From Oscillospiraceae bacterium (lineage in GTDB: Bacteria > Bacillota > Clostridia > Oscillospirales > Oscillospiraceae), in NCBI GenBank assembly GCA_017435245.1, contig JAFSFK010000181.1:1-14553 (forward strand): a stretch of DNA of 14,553 bases. Direction: 5' to 3'. Made by a program: the position numbers and the translations under genes. The notes under the pieces were generated by a model, which worked only from the letters and a program-made list of their open reading frames with translations, did no database searches and was not told where the DNA came from. Every line of letters begins with the position of its first letter. Positions within the stretch are counted from its first letter, which is position 1. Below, in pieces: positions 1 to 7,293 of the stretch.

Positions 1-163
1 CGAGCTGACGCTCGATAATAATTGAAAATGGAAAATGGATAATGGAAAATGATTGTGTGGCCTTCGGCCACTATTTAAATTATTTTCCAGAGGAAAATAC
101 CACAATTTTCAATTTTCAACTTTCAATTTTCAATTCGCTCGACAGAGCGATAAACCGGAATTT
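1..163 (+). repeat. Structured intergenic repeat, left copy
   Basis: AT-rich palindromic repeat that recurs inverted at 14404-14553. It holds nested hairpins: GTGGCC/GGCCAC (57-62 with 66-71), TATTTTCC/GGAAAATA (81-88 with 92-99) and CGCTC/GAGCG (136-140 with 145-149). Outer arms of AATTGAAAA-type and TTTTCAATT-type repeats can also pair imperfectly. It ends in the word TAAACCGGAATTT (151-163), six bases from the stop codon of the minus-strand gene. It may extend beyond the window start. Short ORFs across it are translations of the repeat, not genes. Its function is unknown; it could be a MITE-like element or a structured 3' region of the neighbouring transcript. Confidence 0.85.
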
Positions 164-168
164 GGGGA

Positions 169-1479
169 TCATTCTTCACCCAGCATGATCTGCAGGATCT
201 CCACGTCGGTGGAGTGCATACCCTCACGGCCCATACGGCCCACAGATTCAATGGTATCTTCTACGCTGTCCATCACAAGTCCCTCGCCGGGCTGGAAGGC
301 CAGCCCCCGCAGGCTCAGCTCATACCCGGTGACGGCGCAGTCCACGGCAGTGGCGATCTTGGCGGCACAGGAGGACTTGGCTCCGTCGCAGACCATACCG
401 CCAACGGTGGCGATGGTGTTGGTGATGGTGTCGCAGACCTGACGGTACAGCGCCTGAGGCGGCTGCGCCTCGCCCAGCATATAGGCGATAGCGGCACCGG
501 CACCGCAGGCAGCGCTGACTGCGCCGCAGTAGGCGGACAGAGAGCCGATGTACTGCTTCTGATGGATGGCGATGAGGTTGCTCACCGCCAAAGCCCGCAT
601 CATACGCTCGTGGGAGATGTGATAGGTGTCGGCGTATACCTTCACCGGCAGGGAAGCGGTAAGACCCTGGTTGCCGGAGCCGGAATTGATGACCACCGGC
701 ATTGCGCAGCCGTTCATACGGGCATCGCTGCCGGCAGCGGCATAGGCCTTGGCGATGGTGCGGACGGTGTCGGTGTTGCGGACCTTCACCGTGGAGAGCA
801 AAGTCTTGCCCACCTGGGCACCGTAATTATTGGCAAGGCCCTCCCAGGCAATGGCCAGGTTGCACTGCAGCTGGTATTCCAGCAGCTCCAGGATCTCCGG
901 GTCGGTGAGGGTATTGCCGTATTCCAGAATATCGGCAATGTTCAGAACCGCCTTGTCCGGATCGTCCTTTACGGGAACTTCGTTACAGGAGACCTCCTGC
1001 TGATAAATAAGCTTGCCGTTCTTTTCAATCCGGGTGATGTTTTTGTGGTAATTGCGGATCTCCACCACCGCACTGTTATCCCCGGCGGTGAGATGGATGA
1101 GGATGTACAGGTTTTCCACATTCTGCACCAGAGCGCAGGAGCAGAAGCCACGCTCCAAAAGGCCCTTGGCCTCGGCAATATGGGCCTCGGTGACAGACTC
1201 CAGCACCTCCAGATCCTTGTCGGCATTGCCGCCCAGAATACCCAGGGTGGCGGCCACATCGATGCCCTTCAGTCCGCCGGAATTGGGGACGGTGACACCC
1301 ATAACATTTTTTACGATATTGCCGCTGCAGTGGACCCGGCAGTGGTCCGGCATCTTGCCCAGAACCTGCCGGCATTTTGCGGCAGCATAGGCGATGGCGA
1401 TGGGCTCGGTACATCCCATTGCCGCAACCAGTTCCTTTTTCAGAATCCGGCTGTAAGCGTCCATAGTTCCTTGCGTCAT
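169..1479 (-). CDS. cyuA: L-cysteine desulfidase / UPF0597 (serine dehydratase alpha-like) family protein
   Basis: A 436-residue cytoplasmic protein of the UPF0597/CyuA family. Characterised members use an oxygen-sensitive [4Fe-4S] cluster to break L-cysteine into pyruvate, ammonia and sulfide. The family's GCTEP motif is at residues 22-26, with Cys23 as the conserved cysteine. A glycine-rich SGSGNQG stretch is at 266-272. Later cysteines at 318, 325, 364 and 371, in the YCGAVSAACGAG and VCDGAKSSC segments, are candidate cluster ligands. Length fits the family. The start at 1479 is preceded by GGAG at a 9-nt spacing; the in-frame Met6 has its AGGA too close. A minus-strand promoter (TTGTAA, 17 nt, TATAAT) lies upstream. 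The gene is divergent from 1626 and unlinked to the importer operon. No cysteine transporter or CyuR-like regulator is in the window. Activity on L-serine cannot be excluded from sequence. Confidence 0.88.
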   Translation of the reverse strand: MTQGTMDAYSRILKKELVAAMGCTEPIAIAYAAAKCRQVLGKMPDHCRVHCSGNIVKNVMGVTVPNSGGLKGIDVAATLGILGGNADKDLEVLESVTEAHIAEAKGLLERGFCSCALVQNVENLYILIHLTAGDNSAVVEIRNYHKNITRIEKNGKLIYQQEVSCNEVPVKDDPDKAVLNIADILEYGNTLTDPEILELLEYQLQCNLAIAWEGLANNYGAQVGKTLLSTVKVRNTDTVRTIAKAYAAAGSDARMNGCAMPVVINSGSGNQGLTASLPVKVYADTYHISHERMMRALAVSNLIAIHQKQYIGSLSAYCGAVSAACGAGAAIAYMLGEAQPPQALYRQVCDTITNTIATVGGMVCDGAKSSCAAKIATAVDCAVTGYELSLRGLAFQPGEGLVMDSVEDTIESVGRMGREGMHSTDVEILQIMLGEE

Positions 1480-1512
1480 AAAGCATAGACTCCATTTCCT
1501 GTAATTATCACC

Positions 1513-1541
1513 ATTATACTATCGGCATTGGGAAATTACAA
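1513..1541 (-). promoter_or_regulatory. Promoter for the cysteine desulfidase gene
   Basis: Read on the minus strand, TTGTAA (1541-1536) and a perfect TATAAT (1518-1513) are separated by 17 nt. The -35 matches consensus at 4 of 6 positions. The -10 lies about 33 bases upstream of the ATG, leaving a short leader containing the ribosome binding site. Confidence 0.7.
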
Positions 1542-1570
1542 CAAAGATTTCTTGGATATGCCGAAAAATG

Positions 1571-1599
1571 TAGACAAACCCGGACTTTGAAGATATAAT
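1571..1599 (+). promoter_or_regulatory. Promoter for the small membrane protein gene
   Basis: TAGACA (1571-1576) and a perfect TATAAT (1594-1599) are 17 nt apart, a near-consensus sigma-A promoter. It predicts a leader of about 20 nt before the ATG at 1626. It is divergent from the cysteine desulfidase promoter and does not overlap it. Confidence 0.8.
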
Positions 1600-1625
1600 G
1601 AGGGAAAACAAAAGGAAGTGGAACA

Positions 1626-1985
1626 ATGGGACTGTTTGGCAATGACAAAGAAAAGGCACCTGTAAATCCCAATAGTATGATGATCATCCGGATGCTGGCA
1701 GTGGGATACCTGCTGTATACGGTGTACAATATGATCCAGTTGTATATGAAAGGCGGCGAGGATGCGCCTTCTCTGGGACTGCTGATCGGAACGGTGGCGC
1801 TGTTTGTGATCGGTTCTGCGTGGATCGTTGTTGCTTCCGTCAAGCAGTGGAAACGGATGAAGGCCCGGCAGCAGGCGGCCTACGAGGAAGAGGAACGGCT
1901 GGAAGCGGAAGCTGCGCTGGCTGAAAATGGGGATCACACGGACGATTTCGACGATGCGGAAACTCCCAAAGAAAATGAAGATTAA
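1626..1985 (+). CDS. Small two-helix membrane protein with acidic tail, function unknown
   Basis: A 119-residue protein I do not recognise. A short polar N-terminus is followed by two hydrophobic segments, roughly residues 18-40 and 49-72, which should form a membrane hairpin. A basic patch (KQWKRMKARQQ) comes next, then a Glu/Asp-rich tail from about residue 84 that looks helical at first and then disordered. The basic patch after the second helix suggests both termini lie in the cytoplasm (positive-inside rule). AAGGA lies 9 nt before the ATG, and a near-consensus promoter and a hairpin terminator bracket the gene, so it is a monocistronic unit. That supports it being real and well expressed. 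It shows no enzymatic motif. Confidence 0.85.
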   Translation: MGLFGNDKEKAPVNPNSMMIIRMLAVGYLLYTVYNMIQLYMKGGEDAPSLGLLIGTVALFVIGSAWIVVASVKQWKRMKARQQAAYEEEERLEAEAALAENGDHTDDFDDAETPKENED

Positions 1986-1991
1986 ACCATG

Positions 1992-2019
1992 CCCCGGCAG
2001 AATCCCTGCCGGGGATTCT
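1992..2019 (+). terminator. Rho-independent terminator after the small membrane protein gene
   Basis: Perfect 9-bp stem CCCCGGCAG (1992-2000) with CTGCCGGGG (2006-2014), loop AATCC, followed by a short ATTCTTT tract. It begins 6 bases after the stop codon. Confidence 0.8.
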
Positions 2020-2025
2020 TTGTAC

Positions 2026-2274
2026 CAAATTCCGGTTTATCGAGCTGTTTGATTGATGCACTTGCCAAAGCCTTCTCCTGGAGGAGAAGGTGGCACGCCG
2101 TAGGCGTGACGGATGAGGTGGACAGTAAAAAAGTTACGAATTCGCCGAAAACCAATGTGTAATCGTAAGATTTTCTGCACACCTCATCAGTCAAAAATCA
2201 AAGATTTTTGACAGCTTCCCCTCAAGGGGAAGCCTTTGGGTGCGGTGCGTAACAGCTCGACAAACCGGAATTTG
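2026..2274 (+). repeat. MITE-like palindromic element with 24-nt terminal inverted repeats
   Basis: The ends (2026-2049 and 2251-2274) are inverted copies matching at 23 of 24 positions and contain the AAATTCCGGTTT word seen at other repeat edges in the window. The interior is itself an imperfect palindrome with nested hairpins: CCTTCTCCT/AGGAGAAGG (2071-2090), CACGCC/GGCGTG (2094-2108), GTCAAAAATC/GATTTTTGAC (2190-2212) and GCTTCCCCT/AGGGGAAGC (2214-2233). GATGAGGTG near 2112 is mirrored by CACCTCATC near 2180. It has no coding capacity and would need a transposase in trans if mobile. Repeats of this style are, from memory, common in intergenic regions of gut Clostridia. Confidence 0.8.
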
Positions 2275-2519
2275 CGGAGTGTTGGCGTATGGGAAAGGAC
2301 GGCAGCAGAAAAGAGAACTTTAGGGAATAATATGGCAGGATTCTGCGTTGAAAAATATACGGTTTTGGAATATGATAACAGTAATATGGCTCAATAGCAT
2401 TCCCAAAAGGATCACTGCGGAACAACGGCGTGTTTTCAGATTAATTTTTGGGAAAAACGGAAAACCGATGCCGCAAATTTGCACAAAAACACATAGGAAG
2501 AAATGTGCAGAATGTATGA
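2275..2519. other. AT-rich intergenic stretch without a convincing gene
   Basis: This stretch separates the palindromic element from the importer promoter. The only plus-strand reading frame of note (2348-2545) would start at TTG, encodes 65 residues ending in a cysteine-rich tail, and runs into the -10 box of the importer promoter. Its base composition is unlike the neighbouring genes. It may be a decayed gene or simply leader DNA. I see no riboswitch or tRNA fold. Confidence 0.5.
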
Positions 2520-2548
2520 TGGTCAAGGGATGCTGTTTGTGTTAAAAT
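2520..2548 (+). promoter_or_regulatory. Probable promoter of the importer operon
   Basis: TGGTCA (2520-2525) and TAAAAT (2543-2548) are separated by 17 nt. Each box deviates from consensus, so this is a moderate prediction. Initiation near 2555 would give a leader of about 55 nt that carries the hairpin at 2566-2578. Confidence 0.5.
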
Positions 2549-2565
2549 ATATATTGCTCCACTAT

Positions 2566-2578
2566 GAGCCTTCGGCTC
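2566..2578 (+). other. Small hairpin in the importer operon leader
   Basis: GAGCC (2566-2570), TTC, GGCTC (2574-2578) forms a 5-bp stem close to the predicted 5' end of the mRNA. It has no T tract and is too short for a terminator. A 5' stem could stabilise the message, but that is inference. Confidence 0.35.
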
Positions 2579-2610
2579 GTTTGGAAAGAATCTGAAAGGA
2601 TGAAAATGAA

Positions 2611-4371
2611 ATGAACTTCAAGAAATGGATTGCTTTGCTGCTGGCGCTGGCAATGGCCGCAGGCGTATTGGCCGGCTGTGGCGGCAATAAGGAACCTGTG
2701 GATGAGGCTCCCGTGGATGGCGCAAGTGTGGATGGCGCTGTTTCCGGCGATGCCGATGGCGACGGTATTCCCGACCAGTATGCAAATCTGGCTTACTTCG
2801 ACACCGAGCATCCCGAGCGTTACGGCGGCAAGCTGACCCAGGCCATCGGTACTGCCGATGCCCACCTGGATATCAATGCAGCCGGTGCTACTTCCGGTAC
2901 TTCCTACTGGGCACGCTATGTCTATGAATCCGCTCTGGCCACCGGTATCGACGGCAAGCTGTACCCCCTGGTCTGCGAGTATACATATGACGAGGAAAAC
3001 CATTCCTGGCTGGAGCTGACTGTCCGTGAGGGTGTTACCTTCCACGATGGCAGCCTGGTGGAGATCGAGGACGTTTGGGCCTCCTACAACCGTAACCCCA
3101 AGTATCAGCACATCCTGGACGGCATCACCAATGTGGAGATCGCCGACGGTGTCCTGCACATCGATTACGATCCCGCAGTGGGCTGCATCAAGGCTCTGTA
3201 CTGGTTCGGCTACCACGATGCTTCCTTCGGTATCATGCCCAAGGAGATCTGCGAGCAGTGGTCCGGCTTTGAGACCGGCGTTATCACCGCTCCCCAGTAT
3301 GTCATCGGTACCGGCGCTTACAAGCTGATCGCTGAGGAGTACGTCCCCATGGAGCTGTACCCCCTGGCACGTCACGAGGGTTATCTGCCCAGCCTGGAGG
3401 GCGGTGCGCCTGATTATCCCAACGGCAGTGCTGAGCCCCGTATCGCTTATCTGGACCGCATCGACCTGGTGGTCAACACCGATAGCAACACCTCCATGAT
3501 GCAGCTGATGCAGGGCAACTATGATGTCATCTTTGCCAACATCGACACCTTTGCCCGTCTGGAGCCTATGGGCTATCAGATGTATGTGGACCCCACCGGC
3601 AAGCCTATTTCCGATACCCCCGCAATGTTCTTCAACCTGCACACCGCTGAGTCCGCTGTGGGCGACGGTAAGGCCAGCACCTCCATTCTGGCAGACGATC
3701 CCAACCTGCGTAAGGCCATCTGCGCTGCCATCAATATCGATGAGGCTATGTACGCCTACTACTCCGATTGGTGGAACGAGTGCGCCAGCCCCGTGCTGAT
3801 CGAAGGCTACTCCACCGCTGCCTTTGACAATGCCGAGTACCGCAATAAGGAAGGCGACATTGAAGAGGCTAAGGAATATCTGGCACAGTCCAACTACAAC
3901 GGCGAGACTCTGGTCATTCGCTATCCCTCCGGTTCCGGTTCTTCTCTGTGTAACGTTATCAAGAAGAACTGCGAGGCCGTTGGCATTAAGCTGGATGTGG
4001 AGCTGATGGATATTTCTGCTTACCAGCAGGACTTCCGTATGGGTGCTTCCGGTTGGGATATGTACATCACCTTCGGTGCAAACACCTTCGCCTGGGCCGG
4101 CTTTATGCCTGTCAACTCCTACATTACCTGGGGCAATACCGAAGGTGCTGCGCTGAGAGCTGAACTCTTCTCTGAGATGAACGGCACTGCCGAGTCCATC
4201 GCCGCCTGGGAGGCTCTGAGCCAGCTGATGGCAGATGAGTGCAGCTACTTCGTGCTGGGCAAGTCCAAGGGCGACCGTTTCGTCACTGTCCCCGGTCTGA
4301 ATGTGAACTGCTCCGGCTATACCCGTTACTGCAGCGCTTACTGGGATAACCCCAGCGAGCATATGGATTGA
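2611..4371 (+). CDS. ABC importer substrate-binding lipoprotein, family 5 (peptide type)
   Basis: A 586-residue extracytoplasmic solute-binding protein of the SBP_bac_5 family, which delivers peptides (less often nickel or sugars) to Opp/Dpp-type importers. A lipoprotein signal peptide ends in the lipobox LAGC with Cys23 as the lipidated residue. An acidic linker follows and contains DADGDGIPD (47-55), which resembles a calcium-binding DxDxDG loop. The binding domain starts near residue 70; the family hallmark REGVTFHDG is at 139-147. Length is normal for the family. AAAGGA lies 10 nt before the ATG. Arginine codons are mostly CGT/CGC and codon choice looks biased to optimal codons, suggesting high expression. 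It is the first gene of the operon, and a strong hairpin separates it from the permeases. The ligand cannot be read from sequence. Confidence 0.92.
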   Translation: MNFKKWIALLLALAMAAGVLAGCGGNKEPVDEAPVDGASVDGAVSGDADGDGIPDQYANLAYFDTEHPERYGGKLTQAIGTADAHLDINAAGATSGTSYWARYVYESALATGIDGKLYPLVCEYTYDEENHSWLELTVREGVTFHDGSLVEIEDVWASYNRNPKYQHILDGITNVEIADGVLHIDYDPAVGCIKALYWFGYHDASFGIMPKEICEQWSGFETGVITAPQYVIGTGAYKLIAEEYVPMELYPLARHEGYLPSLEGGAPDYPNGSAEPRIAYLDRIDLVVNTDSNTSMMQLMQGNYDVIFANIDTFARLEPMGYQMYVDPTGKPISDTPAMFFNLHTAESAVGDGKASTSILADDPNLRKAICAAINIDEAMYAYYSDWWNECASPVLIEGYSTAAFDNAEYRNKEGDIEEAKEYLAQSNYNGETLVIRYPSGSGSSLCNVIKKNCEAVGIKLDVELMDISAYQQDFRMGASGWDMYITFGANTFAWAGFMPVNSYITWGNTEGAALRAELFSEMNGTAESIAAWEALSQLMADECSYFVLGKSKGDRFVTVPGLNVNCSGYTRYCSAYWDNPSEHMD

Positions 4372-4386
4372 TGCGTAAACACAACA

Positions 4387-4416
4387 GGGATACCGCACCA
4401 AAAGGTGCGGTATCCC
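4387..4416 (+). terminator. Intercistronic 13-bp hairpin between binding protein and permease genes
   Basis: Perfect 13-bp stem, GGGATACCGCACC (4387-4399) with GGTGCGGTATCCC (4404-4416), loop AAAA, lying 15 bases after the stop codon. No real T tract follows (GGTTTCGATATC). It may be a partial terminator or a 3'-end stabiliser that keeps binding-protein mRNA in excess over the downstream genes. No clear promoter is visible between it and the permease gene. Confidence 0.65.
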
Positions 4417-4492
4417 GGTTTCGATATCTCTGTGACAACCGTGCAGCGACTGTGACAGAGCTACCGAAAAAGAGATTTTAGGAGTTGAGATT

Positions 4493-5443
4493 ATGGGAAA
4501 GTTTATCATCAAGCGCATCCTGACCGCCATTCCCACGCTGTTTCTGGCGCTGACGTTGGTGTTCTTCCTGATGCGTGCCATTCCCGGTGACCCCATCTAT
4601 GCGATGATCGGCCCGGACCAGGTGGATGCGCAGACTTATGAAGAGGTGGCGGAGCGTTACGGCCTTGCCGGCAACGACTTTGAGCAGTACCTCAATTATC
4701 TGGGAAAGGTGTTTACCGGCGACTGGGGCTACTCCTTCTTTATGGGTAAGCCTGTGTTTGACTGCATCGTTGAGCGGCTGGAGCCGACTTTGATGCTGTC
4801 GGCAATGAGTCTGATCATTGCGGTGGTATTGGGCATCCCCCTGGGTGTCATCGGTGCCACCCACGAGAACTCTCCTCTGGACTATGCCACCTCCATCACC
4901 TCCATTATTTTCCTGTGTATCCCCAACTTTGTGCTGGCACTGGGACTGATCTACATATTCGGCTTTAAGCTGATGTGGTTCCCTATGTCCCATTACCTGT
5001 ATATGGAGCAGTACGGCTTCTGGCAGGCGGTATATTCTATGATCCTGCCGGCCTTTGCTGTGGGTATGACCAACGTGGCCAATGTGGCCCGTTTCACCCG
5101 TACCTCTATGATCAGCGTGCTGCAGCGTGACTACATCCGTACCGCCCGGGCAAAGGGTCTGAGCCTGGGCAAGGTCCGGTATGTCCACGCACTGAAGAAC
5201 TCTCTGGGCACGGTGCTGACGGTGCTGTCTTCTGCGCTGCTGGGTACTCTGGGCGGCTCCATCATCGTGGAGACCTGCTTTTCTATCCACGGCGTGGGCG
5301 AGATGCTCAACAAGGGCCTTTCCCAGCGTGATTACCCCCTGGCACAGGCAGCGCTGCTGGTTATGACGCTGCTGTTCATCGTGATCAATATCCTTCTGGA
5401 TATCGGCTATAAGCTGATCGACCCCAGAGTGGAGCTGAACTAA
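4493..5443 (+). CDS. oppB: Peptide-type ABC importer permease, DppB/OppB family
   Basis: A 316-residue inner-membrane permease subunit, the usual length for DppB/OppB. An N-terminal helix spans about 9-28, followed by the family motif PGDP (31-34) and an extracytoplasmic loop to about 98. Further helices lie near 100-122, 135-156, 178-197, 237-258 and 283-303. The cytoplasmic coupling loop that contacts the ATPase is clear: DYIRTARAKGL at 213-223, with the invariant glycine 222. AGGAG is 8 nt before the ATG. The gene is 12 bases upstream of its partner permease. Sequence does not separate Opp from Dpp, so the symbol marks family only. Confidence 0.92.
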   Translation: MGKFIIKRILTAIPTLFLALTLVFFLMRAIPGDPIYAMIGPDQVDAQTYEEVAERYGLAGNDFEQYLNYLGKVFTGDWGYSFFMGKPVFDCIVERLEPTLMLSAMSLIIAVVLGIPLGVIGATHENSPLDYATSITSIIFLCIPNFVLALGLIYIFGFKLMWFPMSHYLYMEQYGFWQAVYSMILPAFAVGMTNVANVARFTRTSMISVLQRDYIRTARAKGLSLGKVRYVHALKNSLGTVLTVLSSALLGTLGGSIIVETCFSIHGVGEMLNKGLSQRDYPLAQAALLVMTLLFIVINILLDIGYKLIDPRVELN

Positions 5444-5455
5444 GGAGGCGGCGGT

Positions 5456-6304
5456 ATGAAAAAGAAAAGAATGAAGCCGTTGGCCTTTATCAAGAAATAC
5501 GGCCGTATTATGATCGGCGGCGGTATCATCCTGGCGATGCTGGCGATGGGTATTTTTGCCCCGCTGATCGTAGGACCTGATGTAAACCCCTATGAAAGCT
5601 ATCCTTATGAAAAAATGAAAATGCCCGGCGAGGACGGCTATATCTGGGGTACCGATATCTGGGGACGGGATATGTTCGCCCAGATCTGTTACGGTGCCCG
5701 GGTGGCCATCGGCATTCCCTTTGCGGTGCAGGCGGTGACGCTGATCATCGGAACCCTGGTGGGTCTGGTCTGCGGCTACTACCCCAAGGCGGATATGATC
5801 ATATCCCGTCTGATGGAAGCGCTGAATGCCATCCCTATGTTCGTTATCGCCTTGCTGTTCTGTAATATTTTCGGACGCAGCACCTTCAATTTCATTATTT
5901 CTCTGGCCCTGTCCCGATTCATTGATGTGGCCAGAATGATCCGTGGACGGGTGCTGTCCATCCGTCAGGAGGAATACATCGAGTGTGAGAAGGTGATGGG
6001 TGCCAGCGACCTGCGGACTCTGTTCTGCCATGTGCTGCCGGCCTGCTCCAACACTTTGCTTCTGCGGTTCTCCACCGGCCTTGCAGGTGTCCTGCTGAGT
6101 ATGGTGGGTCTGGCGTTTATGAGCGTGGGCCTGTACTCCCATATCCCCAACTGGGGTCTGCAGGTTTCCATTGGCCGCAGTATGTTCGTGCTGATGCCCC
6201 ATCTGGTGCTGATCCCCAGTCTGTTCATCGTCATCACCACCTTCGGATTTAGTATGCTGGGCGAGGGCATGCGTAGCGTCATCGGCTCCGGCCGAAGCAA
6301 CTAA
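5456..6304 (+). CDS. oppC: Peptide-type ABC importer permease, DppC/OppC family
   Basis: A 282-residue second permease subunit, which pairs with the product of 4493-5443 to form the translocation pore. A basic N-terminus is followed by a helix at about 17-39. The DppC/OppC signature GTDIWGRDMFAQ with GAR is at 65-82. The coupling loop EEYIECEKVMGASDLR is at 172-187, with Gly182 in the conserved position. Four or five more hydrophobic segments follow, to about 268. The ribosome binding site AAGGAGG overlaps the stop codon of the upstream gene (TAAGGAGG) with a 7-nt spacing, which points to translational coupling of the two permeases at equal stoichiometry. Confidence 0.92.
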   Translation: MKKKRMKPLAFIKKYGRIMIGGGIILAMLAMGIFAPLIVGPDVNPYESYPYEKMKMPGEDGYIWGTDIWGRDMFAQICYGARVAIGIPFAVQAVTLIIGTLVGLVCGYYPKADMIISRLMEALNAIPMFVIALLFCNIFGRSTFNFIISLALSRFIDVARMIRGRVLSIRQEEYIECEKVMGASDLRTLFCHVLPACSNTLLLRFSTGLAGVLLSMVGLAFMSVGLYSHIPNWGLQVSIGRSMFVLMPHLVLIPSLFIVITTFGFSMLGEGMRSVIGSGRSN

Positions 6305-6318
6305 GGGAGGGCTTAGAT

Positions 6319-7290
6319 ATGGATAAAGAAGTCGTCCTGAAAATCAAGAATCTGAATATGGGCTTCAAGACCGATTACGGCTACCTGCCCATCATTCACG
6401 ATATCAATTATGAGATCTATTCCGGCGAGACCCTGGGCGTGGTGGGCGAGTCCGGCTGCGGCAAGTCCGTTACCTCCCTGTGCATTATGCGCCTTTTAAA
6501 CGGCGGCGTGGTGGAAGGTGAGATCGAGCTGGACGGACAGAATCTTTTAAAGCTGTCCGAAAAGAAGATGCAGGCCATCCGGGGCAACCAGATCGCTATG
6601 ATCTTCCAGGAGCCTATGACATCCCTGAACCCGGTGTTTACCGTGGGATTTCAGCTGACGGAGGCACTGCGCCGTCATCAGGGTATGAACAAGAAGGAAG
6701 CCTGGGCAAGAGCCATTGAAATGCTGGATCTGGTGCGGATCGCAGAGCCGGATCAGCGGATGAAGGAGTATCCCTATCAGCTCTCCGGCGGTATGCGCCA
6801 GAGAGTGATGATCGCTATGGCGCTGGCCTGCCGGCCCCGTCTGCTCATCGCTGACGAGCCCACCACCGCACTGGATGTGACCATCCAGGCCCAGGTGCTG
6901 GATCTGATGCGGCAGCTGCAGAAGGAGATGGGTACCTCCATCCTGTTTATCACCCACGATCTGGGTGTTATCCGGGAGATGGCAGACCGGGTCATCGTTA
7001 TGTACTGCGGCGAAATTATGGAGGAAGCAACGGTCAGTGACCTTTTCAAGGATCCCAAGCATCCGTATACCTCCGGCTTGCTCAGCACCCTGCCCAAGTA
7101 CGGTCAGCCCGGTGAGCTGCCTACCATCGAGGGTATGGTTCCCCCTGCCGGTGAATTCCCGGAGGGCTGTGTGTTCAGCCCCCGATGCCCCTATGCCACC
7201 GAGGAGTGCATCAATGTGAAGCCCCAGATGCACACACTGGAGAACGGACACCGTGTCCGCTGCTTCCGCTATGCAAAGGAGGAGGGGTAA
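6319..7290 (+). CDS. oppD: Peptide-type ABC importer ATPase, DppD/OppD family
   Basis: A 323-residue cytoplasmic ATPase subunit. Walker A is GESGCGKS (43-50), the Q-loop glutamine is at 97, the ABC signature LSGGM is at 155-159, Walker B RLLIADEP ends at 181 with Glu180 as the catalytic base, and the switch histidine is His213. [11 protein letters not shown] after Walker B is typical of the D-type subunit. The C-terminal oligopeptide/dipeptide extension is present with cysteines at 284, 290, 297 and 315, which in related ATPases bind an iron-sulfur cluster. GGGAGG precedes the ATG by 8 nt. All catalytic residues are intact. Confidence 0.94.
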   Translation: MDKEVVLKIKNLNMGFKTDYGYLPIIHDINYEIYSGETLGVVGESGCGKSVTSLCIMRLLNGGVVEGEIELDGQNLLKLSEKKMQAIRGNQIAMIFQEPMTSLNPVFTVGFQLTEALRRHQGMNKKEAWARAIEMLDLVRIAEPDQRMKEYPYQLSGGMRQRVMIAMALACRPRLLIADEPTTALDVTIQAQVLDLMRQLQKEMGTSILFITHDLGVIREMADRVIVMYCGEIMEEATVSDLFKDPKHPYTSGLLSTLPKYGQPGELPTIEGMVPPAGEFPEGCVFSPRCPYATEECINVKPQMHTLENGHRVRCFRYAKEEG

Positions 7291-7293
7291 GCT

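Noticed and set aside
100-135. Tandem AATTTTCAATTTTC-type repeats resembling a tiny array
   Set aside because: Units are short with no spacers and pair with the opposite arm of the palindrome; this is not a CRISPR array.
53-442. ORF starting in the left repeat, with a similar N-terminus readable from the right repeat (14514 to 14320, minus)
   Set aside because: The shared start is just translation of the repeated DNA; the frames then run into unrelated sequence and end there. Differences between copies preserve hairpins rather than codons.
214-1488. Plus-strand open frame opposite the cysteine desulfidase gene
   Set aside because: The minus-strand protein has GCTEP and the conserved cysteines; the plus-strand translation has no recognisable motif.
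2348-2545. Possible 65-residue gene with a cysteine-rich tail
   Set aside because: It needs a TTG start, has atypical composition, and ends within the importer promoter. A weak AGGA 7 nt upstream is not enough to call it.
2542-6202. Two further long minus-strand open frames opposite the binding protein and permeases
   Set aside because: Same cause: mirrored codon bias. Their translations are rich in His, Gln and Gly with no domain, and the plus strand carries clear family motifs.
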